Of a stretch of 64,000 nt of DNA, positions 20,481 to 34,700 are shown one piece after another. This DNA comes from Pelargonium x hortorum. Its lineage: Eukaryota; Streptophyta; Magnoliopsida; Geraniales; Geraniaceae. The stretch is taken from assembly GCA_036897525.1 (NCBI GenBank), contig JAYMTJ010000043.1:1-64000 (forward strand). Direction: 5' to 3'. Both the position numbers and the translations under genes were made by a program. The notes under the pieces were generated by a model that was not told the DNA's origin, did no database searches, and saw only the letters and a list, made by a program, of their open reading frames with translations. The first letter of the stretch is position 1, and each line of letters starts with the position of its first letter.

Positions 20481-23400
20481 TAGTTTTCAGTATAATAAAT
20501 AGAATTGATCGGGGGCTTTATTAGCTTTTATAAAAGCCCTTGAAGTAGTGTACTTCAAAATAAATGAAATTGAAGTGTAGTATTAGCGCTAAGGGGTGTC
20601 CTGTCCGCCAAGAACAGAAGTGAATCCTTCTTTATTTATATAATATAAAAGGTGCAATCTTACCTTACTTTTGTTATTTATTGTGATTGATTTACCTCGT
20701 TTATAGTCTAGGATTTCCTAGTACTGCTAGTTTATACTCTTGTAAACCCACTTTCTGTCACTCCTGTTACGGCAAGGGCTGGATATTTACGAGTAACCTA
20801 CTATTAAGCTCCTGCCGACCCTGTAGTTTTTCCTATAGGAACTCCTCAATCTCAATAGTGTAAACTTCGGTTTTTTAAGGATAAAATAAATTAGTAAGTT
20901 AAGTAGTATTGAGCCTATAGCCATCCTTATAATTTTAATTAAGGAATATCTTTTTAGACTAGATAGGTTGTTTATAGTTTATGTGATCAGTATAGTATAA
21001 CTTGTAAACAAGATTTATAGGGTTCTCTCTATTTGATAATTAGCAAGCAATCTATTTCTAGCGGTATTTTAACCGTGGGTTAAGTTCGACTGTTTTCTTA
21101 GCGGATTTTGAAATTCCCTAATACATTTATTTAATTCTTATTATCCCCTACTCGAATGTTATTAAGTTCCAGTATAAAGTCTTGTCCTAAAGCAAATGTA
21201 CCCCTTTTTTGTTAGTTCCTATACTAGATTATCTTCCTGGTTATGTTCTCTTAACAAGTTATAGCGTTTCCAAAGTCCCCTAGCGCGTACGTAATATTAA
21301 GTCAAAACTCTTTTCAACAAATCCAGTAATTTTAAGAAAGTAGAGTCAGAAGGGGTATGGGCCCCCTTACTTTTTGTCAAGGGTTATTATATTAAATTAA
21401 GGCTGTACAAAAAAACAAAGATATTATATTCATTCTAGTTTTCAAATTCATAACAGGGATATTTTAAAGTGAGTTAGCAAGGTAAGTCCTCAATAGGGGG
21501 GCTAGTCCGAGTACTTGTATTTCCTAATTCTTAATTTTAATTGAATTCAGCAACCAATGGAAGTTCTTTATGCCTCTTCTAATTTTATAGTATGTATTCT
21601 TATCTTTTGTGACCCCTATGAGGGGAGTTTCCGTTATATGATAAAGGAAAAAACTGATCAAAACTAATAAAACGTGGAGTTTCCTGTATTGTATTGTTAA
21701 AATAAATCGGGTTTTTATCAAGTGCAACATTAAGGGTTCCCCTTATCCAATCCACAAAAGTTCTTTAGTCTTTTCAGAAGATTCTTAATATTATTATATT
21801 ATTACTGCATTTCGTGAGTTTAGTAGTTACTCTTCGAAGGATTTCTAAAAGAGATACCTTAATCTCTTGAAATAAATATTCGTTGGACATCCTATAAATA
21901 AAAGTCTATTTGAGTTAAGAGAGTCCTGCAAGGGGAGCTAATAACTGGGTTATGGACAAATTAAAATTACCGGTGTTCCTTTTTCATTTGATCCAAGGTA
22001 AGAAAAGAACTAGAAAAAGCGCTCGTAGATATAAAAAACTGTAAAATAAGGTATCTGTATCTGCCTTAAAATGAAAAACTTTCTTGCAAATATTATATTA
22101 TAAAATACACTATAGCAAAAAAAGGGGATCCATAGTCAAAGAGAGCTCGTTGAAAATAGAAAGTGTTTTAGACTATACCAGGATTTGATATACGTTTTAT
22201 ACCAAAAGGCATGGATTCACTAAGAATTAGATTCTAGATATATGGAAAAGTCTTTTCTTTAAGAGATTTCATTTATATTTAATAAGATTTATTATTAGGA
22301 GAACATAATAAGGGGAAGTGGTAATCAGTCCAGATATATAGCAGCGCTTTCTAACTGGAAGAAGAGTTAGGCACGTGTATAAACTAGAGATATAGGTGAG
22401 ACTTACTTTTTTATTTGGAAATATTAAAGCCAGTATAGGTTTTATCTAAGTTAGGATGTAAGTAACAAGTTCTTAATTTTAGGGGCGGTGTTTTTACAAA
22501 TTAGAAAAAAAATGCAGTATCTGATATTTATTCCGAGTTAACAAAGGAAAGGTTTCAACTAGAAAGTGAAATAGAATATAATATGATCGATCTGGGACTT
22601 GGGAAATAGAAATAGAAGTAATAAGGCTTACAAAGAAAGAGGGCTCTTAGAAGAGCTTTAGTCTTGGGGTTTTAACTTTAGTAAAGTTAGAGAGGTTTTT
22701 TACTTGTGCATTTCTCAAACACCTTTACTTTTTGAAAGTATTGACTTAAAATGTTCTAATAGGAAGAGTTGCTCCTGTAGTATATACTCTGGGAGTTGAA
22801 CTCATGTGTTTTCTTAGTAGTTGTGTGGTATTTATTATAAAGTAAAGGAATGTAGAAATACTCAATATACTGTCTTAGAATTTCCTCCCTTAGAAAGCCA
22901 GGAACAGATAGATTAAGTAACTCTAGGTATTTCTAAGTAAGAACTCCTATTTAGTTAAGGCAAACCTACATTTTAAGTTTAGATATGAATTTTTTTTAGA
23001 AACGAGTACTTTCCGGTTAAAGAGGATCTATTCCCCAGTTTTTTGGATCCGGTACCCTCTGTTTTATTAGCGAATCCTGGTATTTAGCTTGATATCAAAT
23101 GCATAATCGAACCTTTCTTGGGATATTGACGCTAGTTGTATATTATATGATATGGGCCTCTACAAACCTAAGTCTGCAAAGGTTTCGGAGAAAAAGGTTT
23201 ATTCAGTTATGTGCGCATAATAAAACTACTCAATGAGATAAGCTAGAACTCAGTTACCTCAGTTAAAAACATGTTAGATAATATATCGAAACTCATAAAT
23301 TACCAGGTAACAAATATAAAAAAGCTTTCTCAACTTAACTCGACGCTTAAATGAATAAACTTTGCCTACCTAATATATGATGTATATATAGTACGAGTAT

Positions 23401-23883
23401 CCTTCAACGGTAATTAGTAAATGCAAGTACAGAGTACCTGTTATTTCAAAAATAGTTTTATATATGATACTGAACCCCGTGTTTAATGTTACGATACCCC
23501 GATTTGGGAATTTACATAATTGAAAAAATTAGCCCAGTTTGCAAGTATAGAACCTTTATATCTAAAATATCTAGGAGTGCTCCTTTATCTTTATTGTGTG
23601 AGCTAATCCAGATTAGAGTAGGATTGAGTCGAGGTAACTGTCTGAAGTTAATATTCCATAAAGCCCATAAAAAGCCCATAAAGGACTTTTTTACCCACCT
23701 GTTTTTGATAATTCCTAAGTTGGAGGAATAGAAATAGCTTACATATTTCAGATATTTAGCTTTGACTGACTATTATCCCACAAATTGGGATCAAGTTTAA
23801 GCAATAAAATATCCTATTTATGAGTATAAGAAAAGATTATTAACAATATGGCACTAAAGAGACAATCTCAAGAGTCACATTTC
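20481..23883. other. Texture-2 non-coding block
   Basis: No gene is supported. Frames at 21524-21730 (minus) and 23486-23731 (plus, 81 codons) match nothing I know. The only repeat noted is the 11-bp tandem at 23661-23682. Confidence 0.55.
23661..23682 (+). repeat. 11-bp tandem duplication
   Basis: AAGCCCATAAA twice, head to tail, identical. Confidence 0.9.
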
Positions 23884-23955
23884 AGGCACCAGTAGGACTT
23901 GAACCAAGGGTATTCCTTGAAACTTATCTATGCTCTACTATTGAGATATAGAACC
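23884..23955 (-). pseudogene. Decayed tRNA gene, possibly tRNA-Gly-derived
   Basis: Read on the minus strand, this 72-base segment has exact cloverleaf spacing: acceptor GGTTCTA against TGGTGCC (six of seven pairs counting wobbles), TA at 8-9, D stem TCTC with GAGC (three of four pairs) around loop AATAGTA, a 17-base anticodon region, a five-base variable loop, and T arm CTTGG-TTCAAGT-CCTAC (three of five pairs). The anticodon stem is lost, and the loop AAGTTTC has A at position 33, so it should not function. Set against plant mitochondrial tRNA-Gly as I remember it, about half the positions agree without gaps, mostly in the D and T arms (TAGAGCATAG, GGTTCAAGTCC), which are conserved in all tRNAs. 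The tRNA origin is fairly firm; the isotype is weak. Confidence 0.6.
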
Positions 23956-26900
23956 CCTCTTCTTTTAAGCCCTAGATGTTCGGAATTTCTGTCCTTGTTT
24001 ATGTCCTTATTATTTAATAGAAATTGTCTTATAGTTGAGCTTTTTCTTGTGATACATACTATTTTCCTTATAGCTACCGACTTCTACTAAAGTGGATGGC
24101 CCTATTAGAACACAAATATTGTGGAAATACCAGCTAATTGAAGCTTAGTGTAATGGACGGAAAGCCTATTGTATGCCCTGTCGAAGTGCTACGTAAAAAC
24201 CCTGTTAATAAAAAATCCGTAGTATTAGAGAAAAACTAAAAAAGAGCTTTCAGGACTAGAATTCTTGTCAAATTTGAAGGTGTAGCAGAGCTATTCTAAT
24301 ACAATACCAAATTACCTTGCTTTTTGAAGCTAGTTCCTAAATATACCAATCCTCGATGGAATCCCGTTACCTATCCTTTTCCTGATGTTTGTATGAACCA
24401 TTTCTCAAATTTATGGAGGTTTCTTTTAAGGAATATTTCATCCAGTAAAGCTGTAGATTATCAAAAACAAGGAAATGTAAATCTTAAAATTACAAAAAGA
24501 AGAAGTTACCTTCCTATAAATATTACAAGTAGGAGCTCCTAGTAAGTAATTGAATTCCGGTACTCATTAAAACAAAGTCATTCAGCTCGGGTATAATAAC
24601 ATGAAGGTTATCCTAAATTTACGTAGTTAAAATACCACCTCCTGTATGAAATACAAGGCTATCTACAAATGAAAGGGTTCCTTTAAGTATGAGAGTGGAG
24701 ATTGCACCTAATAAAGCACAGCAAACGGAATATATGCTTAGTTTAAGGATTTCGGGTCTCGGAATTACAATTACAAGTATAAGGAGTAATCTCTGTTTTG
24801 TTTCACACAGTTAGTGTCTTTTTTAGTACAATTTTCAGGCATTCGATTTGTAACTCTCCTTTTCTTTTCGTTACAAGATCCCGGAGCTTTCTCTTAAGTG
24901 GGAGTTCCCGTTAAAAGGAGCTACACTTCCTAAGCTAATCGTGTCTTTCAAAGCCAAAAGGAAAGAAATGAAAACCCATATTTTACGTAAACTTCAATGT
25001 CTATGGGAAAAAGGATGCACCCCGGTTAATGCTTCATCGCGGTTCTAAGCGATTTTTAGCAGTACGCTAGTGAGAAGTTATACTTCTTCAAGCCCCCTTT
25101 TTTTGTTATTATTCCAGAAATGCGGTTAAGTAAAGTATGTAAAGCCGATATCGATATCAAAAGGGATTTTTCTTCTCTAAGGAGTATGCTATAAGCTTCA
25201 AATCTCGGTTAATAACAGGTATAATTAGGAGTTACTTTACATATTTCCGGGACTCAGCCAAAAGCTTACTTTCAAAAAGATCCATTAGCGTATTTTACGG
25301 ATCTCCAATGGGATACTAGGAAGCATTTGTATAGGCTGTCCTTTTCACTTAAAACTAGAACCTTAAGAATCCGAACATTCTAAAAGTGTCCTCAGTCCCG
25401 CGAGTAGGTGTGTCTTAGTTTACTGCATTTCTTAACAAAACCCTGGTATATGGATTCCGGGTAGGTAGAGAGGCGGGGAGTCAAAATGAATCCTTAATTA
25501 ATTCGAGAACCTTTCGTTGTCGTTTAGCTATAGTAACTAAGGTTAAATTAAGACTCTTGAATCGGGCTTTCTTTACATTCACACTTGCTACTACCTTTTG
25601 CTTTTGGGGTACCCTTTTAGAGGATTTTTGTTATAAATAAGTTTCCTTTTCTATTAATCGAAGGCACGAAATCTCCTAAACTGGACATAAAAAGAGAGTT
25701 GCTATTAAAGGGGAAACCCTTTTTAGGAATTCATTAACGTATATCATATTCGTCTAAAAAGAGAAATGCTTTTCATTTTGTTTAACTCATTGTAGGGCCC
25801 TTTTCGTGCGTTAAAACGTGAGTTTGGGGTGCTTGACGTATGTATAGTATAGATTTTCTTCATTTACAAAAATTGCGGTGTTTTTAATAGAAACAGAGGC
25901 CTGATAAAGAGGTTAATTAAGTACTTTATTATAGACTAAGTTTTCTTTTATTCCTTAGACAGGGTAGGGGCTCTCTATTTCTTTAAAATTAGAGCTACCT
26001 ACCAGTTATATATACTCAAGCACTAAACCCTATCCTATATAAAGTAAGTATTTCCTGTTACGCCAAAGGCCTATCTAGTACTGCACCTTCTCAAAGCAGC
26101 GCCCAAAAAATGAATAAGTTAACCCTCAAGTAGATCAAATGCTCTTGACATATTAATCTACGTTATAGCTTCAGAAAAGAAAGATAGAATAAAAAAGACT
26201 CTAGCCAACGACCTTGCTTTTTTTAATGAATTGATCATAGGAAACTCTTACAATTACAGCAGTCCGGTTCCAGTGCTTTCCACACCTTTCTTTAAGGGGG
26301 AACCCCGGGATTTCTGTGCTTCCATTCCAATAGGTGTCTTTAATCAAATAAAACAGGATTTAGTATACGTGGCAGCCCTTGTTTCCTTAGCAAGGGGTGC
26401 TTATAGTCGCTGATACAAAAATTCTTTAGAAGTAGACTTTCGAGGCATGCTTTGCCCTTGTAGTGGATAATTCTCGTTACTTTAAGACAATGGAACCTTT
26501 CTTTGGTATAAAACTTTTGTTTGTATGCTCTTTACTTAATTATTTATAAAGAGAGCTTTCTTCCTTGGCAAACCCCAGTTAGTGTGAGGCTACGCAAGAT
26601 TTAAGTTAAGATAAGATAACAGGAATTTTCTATTGTAGGAACTCTCTTTTTAGAGTATAACGTAGATAGAAGGTGGAATTGAAATTCTAAAAAAATGGGG
26701 TTATAAGAAAGATCCTTGTGAAAGGAGTATGTATGTGCTCCCCGGCAAATCTGGATTAATATATTGAAAATAGGATATGGTATCCGACTTTGGAAAAAGG
26801 AGATAGCCTCTAATATAGGGTTCGGACGCACGCGTATTAAAGCGTAAACTTCTAATGGAAGACATGTCAAATTGGCAAAGATTTCCTTTTTTTTAGTGGA

Positions 26901-27603
26901 TAATAAATAATAGATTCTATATAAGAAAGTAGATGCATTTAAATGAACGGCGAATACAATTTAGAACCCGTGACTCCTCTTTGTTTTAAAGATTATAGTG
27001 CTATACACTCGTTGTATCTTATAGAATAAGCAAGTGGCTAGTTTGCTTACGTGGTATGTGATTCTGGACTGCATGATATTGAAGACTAGTAATACCCATT
27101 ATTCTGAAAGGCTTCTGTTACTTGTTATTAAAAGAGCGGGTACTCTTATCCAATTATGTACTTCAACATTACGAACTAAAAGACTTGAAAGACACTAAAA
27201 AGTCTTCTTTGTAGCTGATGGACTATTAAGGGAACTCCTTTTATACTAAGTTATTTACGAGAAAATTATTGATTCTAGAACACTGTAAAAAAGAAACTTG
27301 ACACCAGTAGAAGGGCTTTTTGCTTTAAATTCCAATACTTAGACTTGGCCTGGTAGCTAATCAGATTCAGTCCGTTCTTTACATTTACTCACGTAAGGCA
27401 GGATAAAAGCGGAACTCTAGAGTTAGAGTTAAACAAGTTAATTAGGTACTTTTTAGATAGAACGAATTCTAGACACTTACACTTAAAGGCTCTCGTTCAT
27501 CTCATTAATTGACCAGGAACTCTGTTTTAGGCAGGCTAATCCTAAAGTCAGTTACACTTTATATCAGATCCTGTCTTTTAGAAATTTTCTTGTACATGAG
27601 CTT
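23956..27603. other. Texture-2 non-coding block
   Basis: No gene is supported. Short frames at 23899-24090, 24324-24542, 26231-26413 and 26601-26870 (minus, 89 codons) have no recognisable domains. Short imperfect palindromes such as AAAGGGTTCCTTT (24672-24684) are present; no larger repeat is seen. Confidence 0.55.
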
Positions 27604-27675
27604 CACTTTAAATGGGGCTTGAACCGTTGCACGCGGATTCCATGAACCAGTGCTCTACCACTTCAAAAAAGACTA
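27604..27675 (-). pseudogene. Decayed tRNA-like gene
   Basis: On the minus strand a D-arm piece AGTGGTAGAGCAC is followed at normal spacing by a possible anticodon stem CTGGT with ATCCG (four of five pairs counting wobble), a five-base variable loop, and T arm AACGG-TTCAAGC-CCCAT (three of five pairs). The acceptor stem cannot be formed and the 5' half is a T run. Spacing from the D stem to the T arm is exactly that of a class I tRNA. The loop TCATGGA gives no clear isotype; the T arm resembles organellar tRNA-Asp, weakly. Confidence 0.5.
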
Positions 27676-27679
27676 AAAA

Positions 27680-28700
27680 GAACGTACACTTTGACTACTT
27701 ATTACATTGGAAAGTATACACTAATTACTATTACTATAAACTATCACTTATATAATCTCAGCGATTCGGATTACTTCAAAACAAGCCTCGGCCCGGTATA
27801 TAGCTAATCCCATCTTCCTTTCAAGCAAGGCGCGAAGCCCTATTCTTAGTAAACCCTTAACTACTAGTTAGAGCCGCTTTCTTAACTGCTATACTGCCCC
27901 CTTTTTCTTGGAGCTGTCTGTACCTTTGTTAGTCTTGATACCTGATTGATATTGGTACCCGCTTTAGTTGCTGCTGTCCTTAGTCTTTTAATTACCTGTT
28001 TTTATTATCTAGAATTGGAAACAGAGGAACAGAACACAAGGACAACACCTTCTCAAAGTTAAGAGATATATGTCTAATTTAGAGGAATAGCTTAAAAAAA
28101 CTAGAGATATTATACATTTTCAGTAATAAATAAAATAGCTTCCAAAATGCTAAAGATACTCAATCCGTATTGAATATCAAAAGGGCTTCTAAGGAAAAGG
28201 AAAGGATCCCTAACTAAAGCAAAGACAAGGGAACTCCTTTGTGTTTTATAGCGCAGAAACTTGAAATATCAGGGAATTCTGAGGGGCGTAAGTCCTTTTT
28301 CTTAGTTCATTCTTGAATTTGCACCCTCTCTAGGGAACCCAGCTCTTCGAGTTGCCATTTTCGTAAAAACCTGCCCCTAATCGGCAAAAAGACTTTAGCA
28401 AAAGCTTCTTTTAAATCCCTTTCTAAATTGGAGTTTACCTTTTATCCTTTAGCTGGAAACACTGTACAAGACCCCAATTCCAAATTAAGTAGCCTCTTAA
28501 GATAAGAAAAAAGACTAGAGAGGCCTTAATACAGAGATCGTATCCTTACTTCCCAATCGACTAGGAAATCCTTACAAGGAAGAACAGAGATAAAGCTTTA
28601 TTATTAAGGATTCCTGGTAGCCTTGTTAGACGTTGCCCTTGTTAACTAGACTATAAGTTCAAAGTACTTTTCATCAGGGTTTGCTAATACCTAACTCTCC
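27680..28700. other. Texture-1 island
   Basis: Switches to texture-1 vocabulary directly beside the tRNA-like remnant. It holds GGCGCGAAGCCCT (27826-27838; close to words at 44565 and 62458), a CTG-rich segment near 27850-27990, and AGGAACAGAACAC (shared with 44049). No gene is supported. Confidence 0.45.
27850..27990 (+). repeat. Possible family B copy
   Basis: GCCGCTTTCTTAACTGC, TTGGAGCTGTCTG and GTTGCTGCTGTCC resemble the CTG-rich family in style, but no long word is shared with the other copies. Confidence 0.3.
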
Positions 28701-31700
28701 AACAAAGCGGGGCCCCGTTTACTATCTTTTTCAATACTTTTTTTTTTATAGTTGACTAAAACGCAGTAAATTTTGAAGTATATCTCGGTTAATCTGCTAA
28801 GAAAAATCTCGGATCTCTTTATATTAGGAGTATAAAAAAACTCGACAGTGCAAAAAAATCGTGTACAACTATATGCCCTATGAAATTACTTTAAAGTTTA
28901 CAAAGCAGTTTTGACTTTGCGAATCCTATAAATATCTAATACTATAAAAAGGTTAAGGTCTACTAATATTTGAGGGGTTTCCCTAGACTCCCGGAGTCTT
29001 AAATACTTGCTTGAAGCTGCTTCGTCTTTCGGTTACAGGGGTATCTTATTGTTTAAATGTAATTCTACTCCAAATTGCCTTAGACATGTGCTGTAAGTTA
29101 CGGGCTATAGTATTTATTAAAAGGGTGGTATAGATCCTCCTTTTACACGTAAAGGAGTTCCCTAAAACGAGTGTGTTTTTTAATTGTATCACTCTGCTAT
29201 ATATATATTATTAAAAGTTCCGTTGCCCCCTTTAAGTAATGGGTTAGTCTAATATTTCTCAAGATATTATTCGTTTATAGACTTTTGCGCTTTTTCTCGG
29301 AATACAATTACTCGCTGTAACTTATACCACAGAGTCTAAAGTAAGTAGAAATCCTAGGACTTATAAACCGCGTTATATTCCTTATAAACTAAAACTAAAC
29401 AATGGTTAGATAAAGAAAGGCAATTATAGGAGCTTTTACGAAGCTTTTCTCGAGAGTTGGATTATCCTCATGGATGATTTCTGCATTTTCGAATTTTATT
29501 AGGTTTAGGTCACATCATTAATACACGGATTTATTGTCAACTAAAGTTCCCTTTCCAGTCCTATCATGTCTTATCTTGGTCTATCAACTCAAAGGAACCT
29601 CATTAAGGGAAAAGGAGAACAGTACGAGTTACTTATATAGATATCAAGGACCTCTCACAGAGAAAAGATTTGTCTTTCTTACCGAACTAGTAAAATTAGA
29701 GAAAAAAAGTTCAAGGAATTCCATATTTCATCCATTGAGATAGCTTCTTATTAGCTTAATAAGGCTTTATTTTATAAGTTTCTTCTAGGAAATATTTAGT
29801 ACAAAGGGCTCTTTCTTATTATTCCCAAATTCTCCAATTCTTGATATCTTGTTATTTCTTTTTAGGTTGCGCACCATTTAAGTTCTCTTTTCTTTAATAA
29901 ACAAAACACCTGCGTTTTTAGAAGAGTACCCTTGTATTTTACTTATATAAAACGGGTGTAGCTTTGTTTAAGAGTTTCCTTATATCTTCGCACGCAATCA
30001 ATTCAATAGGGTATTCTCTAAAAAAAAGAAAATAACCTATCAAAACCTAGCAGACCTTAAAAGAACTCTAGAGGATAAAAACGGGTTTACCAGAATATTT
30101 AAAAAAAAGAGTCTCGGGAAGTTCTTGTTGAAGCAGTTTTTGGTCCTTAATATAAGTCAAAAGTTGGGATTATCCAGGTAAGGGTCCTAACATTGTTAAT
30201 AATTTAAAAGCTTTGTAAAGTCATTTAAGTAAGAGTTCCGTGGGCTGTTCTTTAGTATTTAGTAATTAAGATCAGTAAGATAAGAGACGCCAATACCCTT
30301 ATTTAGAATTAGAAGCCGATAAGCATACTGTAATTTACAAGGATATAATCTATTTTCTTCCAACAAGTAAGAAGCTCCCTTATATTAGTACTATCTTTAT
30401 AAATTCCATTTCTAATTTACTGAAAATATGGGTAATTTGTCTTTTAATCACAATATGGATTAAAAACCAAATTAAGAATGTATAGCCAGGTCAAAACATT
30501 AAAATAAGCCACACAAATCTTAAAAAAAGCTTTGTATAACACCTAGGTATAAGAGCCCTTACTTTAGCGCAAAAAGACCATACAACAAGTTTTTCCACAG
30601 AAGAAGAAACCTTTTTGCATTTTTGACAAGAGTCTCGGGTTGTTTAATTAAGAGGATTCTCAAAAAGTGGAGAAGTAAGTTAATTGTAAAAAAGTGTGAA
30701 AGGTTTTTGACTAGACAAGGGAGGATCCAAACTTATAGGATATAATGTCCTGAAAAGTCTAAGTTTTTCGAAATAGCTTCTTGATTTTTTTAACAGATTC
30801 TTAGGATACTGAAGGGATACCTTATAAGGAGGTCGCTAGCCGTAACCAACACTTGTACAGATTATAGCAGGGTGCTTATACAAGGAGTCAAAACTCGGGT
30901 CCTTAGTAAATATTAAATGAATGATACAGCAACTTCTTACATTACAAGAAAGTACTTTCCTTACTAAAGGGTTTAGAGAAATCTATATCGTTAATTAGGC
31001 CATGATCTTCTGCGCAAGAAGTTCAATTTCATTTTCTACAGAGTCCGTTTTTCTCCTCTAAAACATTGCATATTTAATATTTCCAAGTAATATATGATAT
31101 AAATTCTGTATCAGCATAATCCAGGCATTTGGGTGCTTTTATATAGTTGCATTTTTTTGTTTAGAATATTGTTGCTTTATCAGGTAGGAAAACTGCAAAG
31201 TAAATACTGTATTAATTAGGTCTCTTATAAGGGACCCATTAAGGCTTTGAATTACAAGGAATGTCCAGAGTATCTCAAAAAGAAATTTTAAGTGCAATTC
31301 CTTATTTGCAGTAGCTGTGCTATATCTATTCAGATAATACTAAGCTTAAGAACTCAATTATACGGTCGTTTTAACGCGCTAAAACACGGGTTAATACCTA
31401 TTCGCAATTCATCATTTCTAAAATTTACTGCGTCAAGACTTACTTTTATTGCCGGTCTGTTAAACTAATGACAAAGTCCCGGATTATTTCACTTACCCTT
31501 TTGGGGGTTCCTCTATATAATATCAAAAGGAGAAGTCAAGGCTGGTAGTATACTAAGATATGAGATATTTTCTAGTTCCGCCTAACTTCCATGAATAAAA
31601 GTTTAAAGCTATATTTATAAGAAGGTGTACTCAAGTAGATTTGTGTTTCTATAGATTCTACAAATGTAAAATGGACTCTATTAGCCAGTAAGGAGTTGCT

Positions 31701-34700
31701 TTTGCCTTGTTCAATGATTGTAAGCTTTCTTTCATTACTAGAATTCCCATGTGGTTCTGTAGGAGTTATAACGATAACACTAATATAGAAGAGGTGTAGG
31801 CCTCCTATAAAGCTATACCAATGAAATCTTACTTCAAAACTGCAAGAACGGATTAACCTCAAGAATTTGTGAATAAAGAATACATATAAAAAGGAATCTC
31901 TAAGAAGCTTTTCTTTTATAAAAAATCTAAAACCAAAGTCTTACTAAGACTTAAAAGGGAAGTTATTAACTTCTTAGAGAACCCATAATTACACTTGCTG
32001 GAAAAACAAATCTCGCATGAGGTAAAGATATGCACCCTTAGAAACTAAAGAGAATACTTGTAAACTGTTAAAGAATCCGGTCATGATCCTGCAAGTTATT
32101 CCGTGTTTTCAACCCATTTGGGTTCTGTAGTAAATGCGTGTAGCTATTTCCCTGTTTTTCATATATCAAGTTTCATTTGAGAATTCGGAGCTCGCTTAAT
32201 TAAAAAATAAGCTTAAGTAAGAAGGGGTTGAGTTCGGCTCCACTTTCAATGGAAGACTTCTAATTCACAAATTAGGAGAACCCTTCCTTTAGCAAGAGTT
32301 CTTGTTTAGAAGCGGGTAATCCCTTAGGATAAAGTTTTGTCTAAAATTATTTACTTTTTGGTAAGTACTTATAGGAATGTTACCGAGTATAATTAGGTAC
32401 TGTAAGTTGCTTCTTGTTCTATAGGATATCTTAGAATAACTACGAGCCTTTTATTCTAAATTGTCCCCTATCCGCGGTATTGCTTTTATTAAAAACGAGG
32501 GTTTCTATAGAATTTTAAGCTATCGGAGCGAAACAAGGGCCCTTGGTTCCTAATTTACTGGCAGAGCTGTAGTAATGTAAGCGTTCAAAGAATGACTCAA
32601 AAATCATCCATATAATATTGAATAGGTACTGAAAATATATACGCATATTTCATGCTTATTATTGGTGCAGTATACACTACCTCACACATATGGTACTAAA
32701 TATTTTAGCTCGCAAGGGATTTTGCAGTTTATAGCCCTGATAAAATACATAGCTTATCCACAGTCGACAGGGAATCCCTGGGTTTTGGACGAATATAAAT
32801 AAATATCAGACTATTTTCCTTATTCCAAAAGTGAAATCTCATCTAAGAAAGTGGGAAACTTAACGCTTTAGCTAGTTTTGGCAGCCCTTCAGGACTTCGT
32901 CTTTTTTAAGGGTGTCTCGCGGACCTTATAAATAACTAAGGGTACACCTTACTTTATACGCTATACATAATTAGCGGATCTGTACGTAGAATCCTCTTGT
33001 TTCTATAAAACGGGGAAACAAATGATGGTTAGCCTTATGCCCACGATTCGAGGTAACACCGGGAATTACTATTAGTTGTGTGGCCCTGGAAGTCCTTTAA
33101 ATTGCTGCTTTAGCCCGGGCCTATGTTATGGTCCTTTTCAAGAAAGAACTCTTTTTATTTAGCCTTGGCAAATTGAATCGTATACTCCTTAATATTAGGA
33201 GTTCGTAAAGGTTCTAGTTTTTCTATTGTTAGTCAAGCGGGATTCAAAAAGGAAAGTACTAGCTACGTTGACCTGGCAATTTCTAAGAGGATCTTTAAAT
33301 AAAAAAGGGATTTCTTCTATAGACTTTAGGCCCCGTATCCAAAAAGAAAGCACTTTCTGTACAGACAGGACTGGCGAATAAACTTCCTATAATTTCATAG
33401 GTGCGATAACTAAGGCTCTTTTTCAATTTTTATACGTCATAGTACTACTGCATACGCTTTTTGAAAGGAGAAACGACCCAGAGAAAGACACTTCTAGTTT
33501 TACACTCTATTATTAGATCTCCTATGCTTCTAAGCTTAGAAGCTGGATCCCCTTTTTAAAATTCCTTGTTACTGACTTAACTTAAGTTCTTTTTACTCCT
33601 AGATGACTCTAGTACTATCTGAAATTGACAAAACTATAAATAAGGATTCCGAATCCTACAATACATTAAGAGAATGTCCTTTCTAATTTTGTACATTTAC
33701 TTCCTTCTGAAACTAGCATGCTTGTTAAATCCCTGGTGGAATAAGGTTTCCGTTTTCTACTATCACTGGCAATTTGTTTCAATTTAGAGAATCTTTCTCT
33801 TTCACGGAGTATCCTGATAGGTGTAGAAGTTTTCCTTGTCTTGTATAGAGCCCTATGTAGGTACCTAAACTCACGGAGTATTTAATAAAATTTTTAGGCT
33901 TCTAAACGTAACTCGGCAGGTCATCCATATTTCCATATTTAGAATAGGTAAATCCTTAATACTGACTTAGTTACTCAAGACCCCCCGCCAGGATATCCAA
34001 TTGCCTAACTATTCAGTAAGGGAGTAAGACTTTCAAATACCAAGGTTAGCTAAAGTTAGAGGGACTTTTACCTGCCCCAACCAAGGCTTTCAAGTCGGGA
34101 TCTTTCCCTTAATTATATACCCGTTACTAATTACTTTTAAAATAACTAGTTTAGTTCAAACCGGATACGTATAGGGTTCCAATTCAGCAAAACCTGCTTG
34201 TAAATACGGGGCCTTTCCTATAAGTTTTATTTTCTATAGGTTTTTTTAAGAGCTTTGTTTACAACACAGAACTCCTATTTCACAATGACAAGCTTTAGTC
34301 CCCTTTCTATTTATTATTCAGTCGGAGTCCTAGTGGATCCTATTTCAAAACCTCCGAGTCTCGTTATTGATTTTGCATGAAACACTCCCGTGTATCGTCA
34401 CCCTAATAGTAAAAAGATTCCTATCACTACAAAAATTCTGTTAGAAGGTCTTTTCTGGTAATTGAGATCCCTTGTAATAATTCAAAAACTAAACCCTGAC
34501 AGGATCCTGGGATTTCTTTAAAGCCTTTTTGCTTTGAAATTTTCTTTTAACAGAACTTTATGTCTTCTTTTCTTAGGTTATTAATGGAAAGGTGAGTACA
34601 TTTCCTTGATAACAAATTTGCACTTATTTTTAAGTCCCACTGGAGCGAGTATAAACTACTAACTTTTCAACAAAGCCCCAGTTCAGTAGGAGATAACCTA

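Noticed and set aside
24150-24180. GGACGGAAAG, as in the rRNA peptidyl-transferase region
   Set aside because: The bases around it do not continue the rRNA pattern; a ten-base match is expected by chance.
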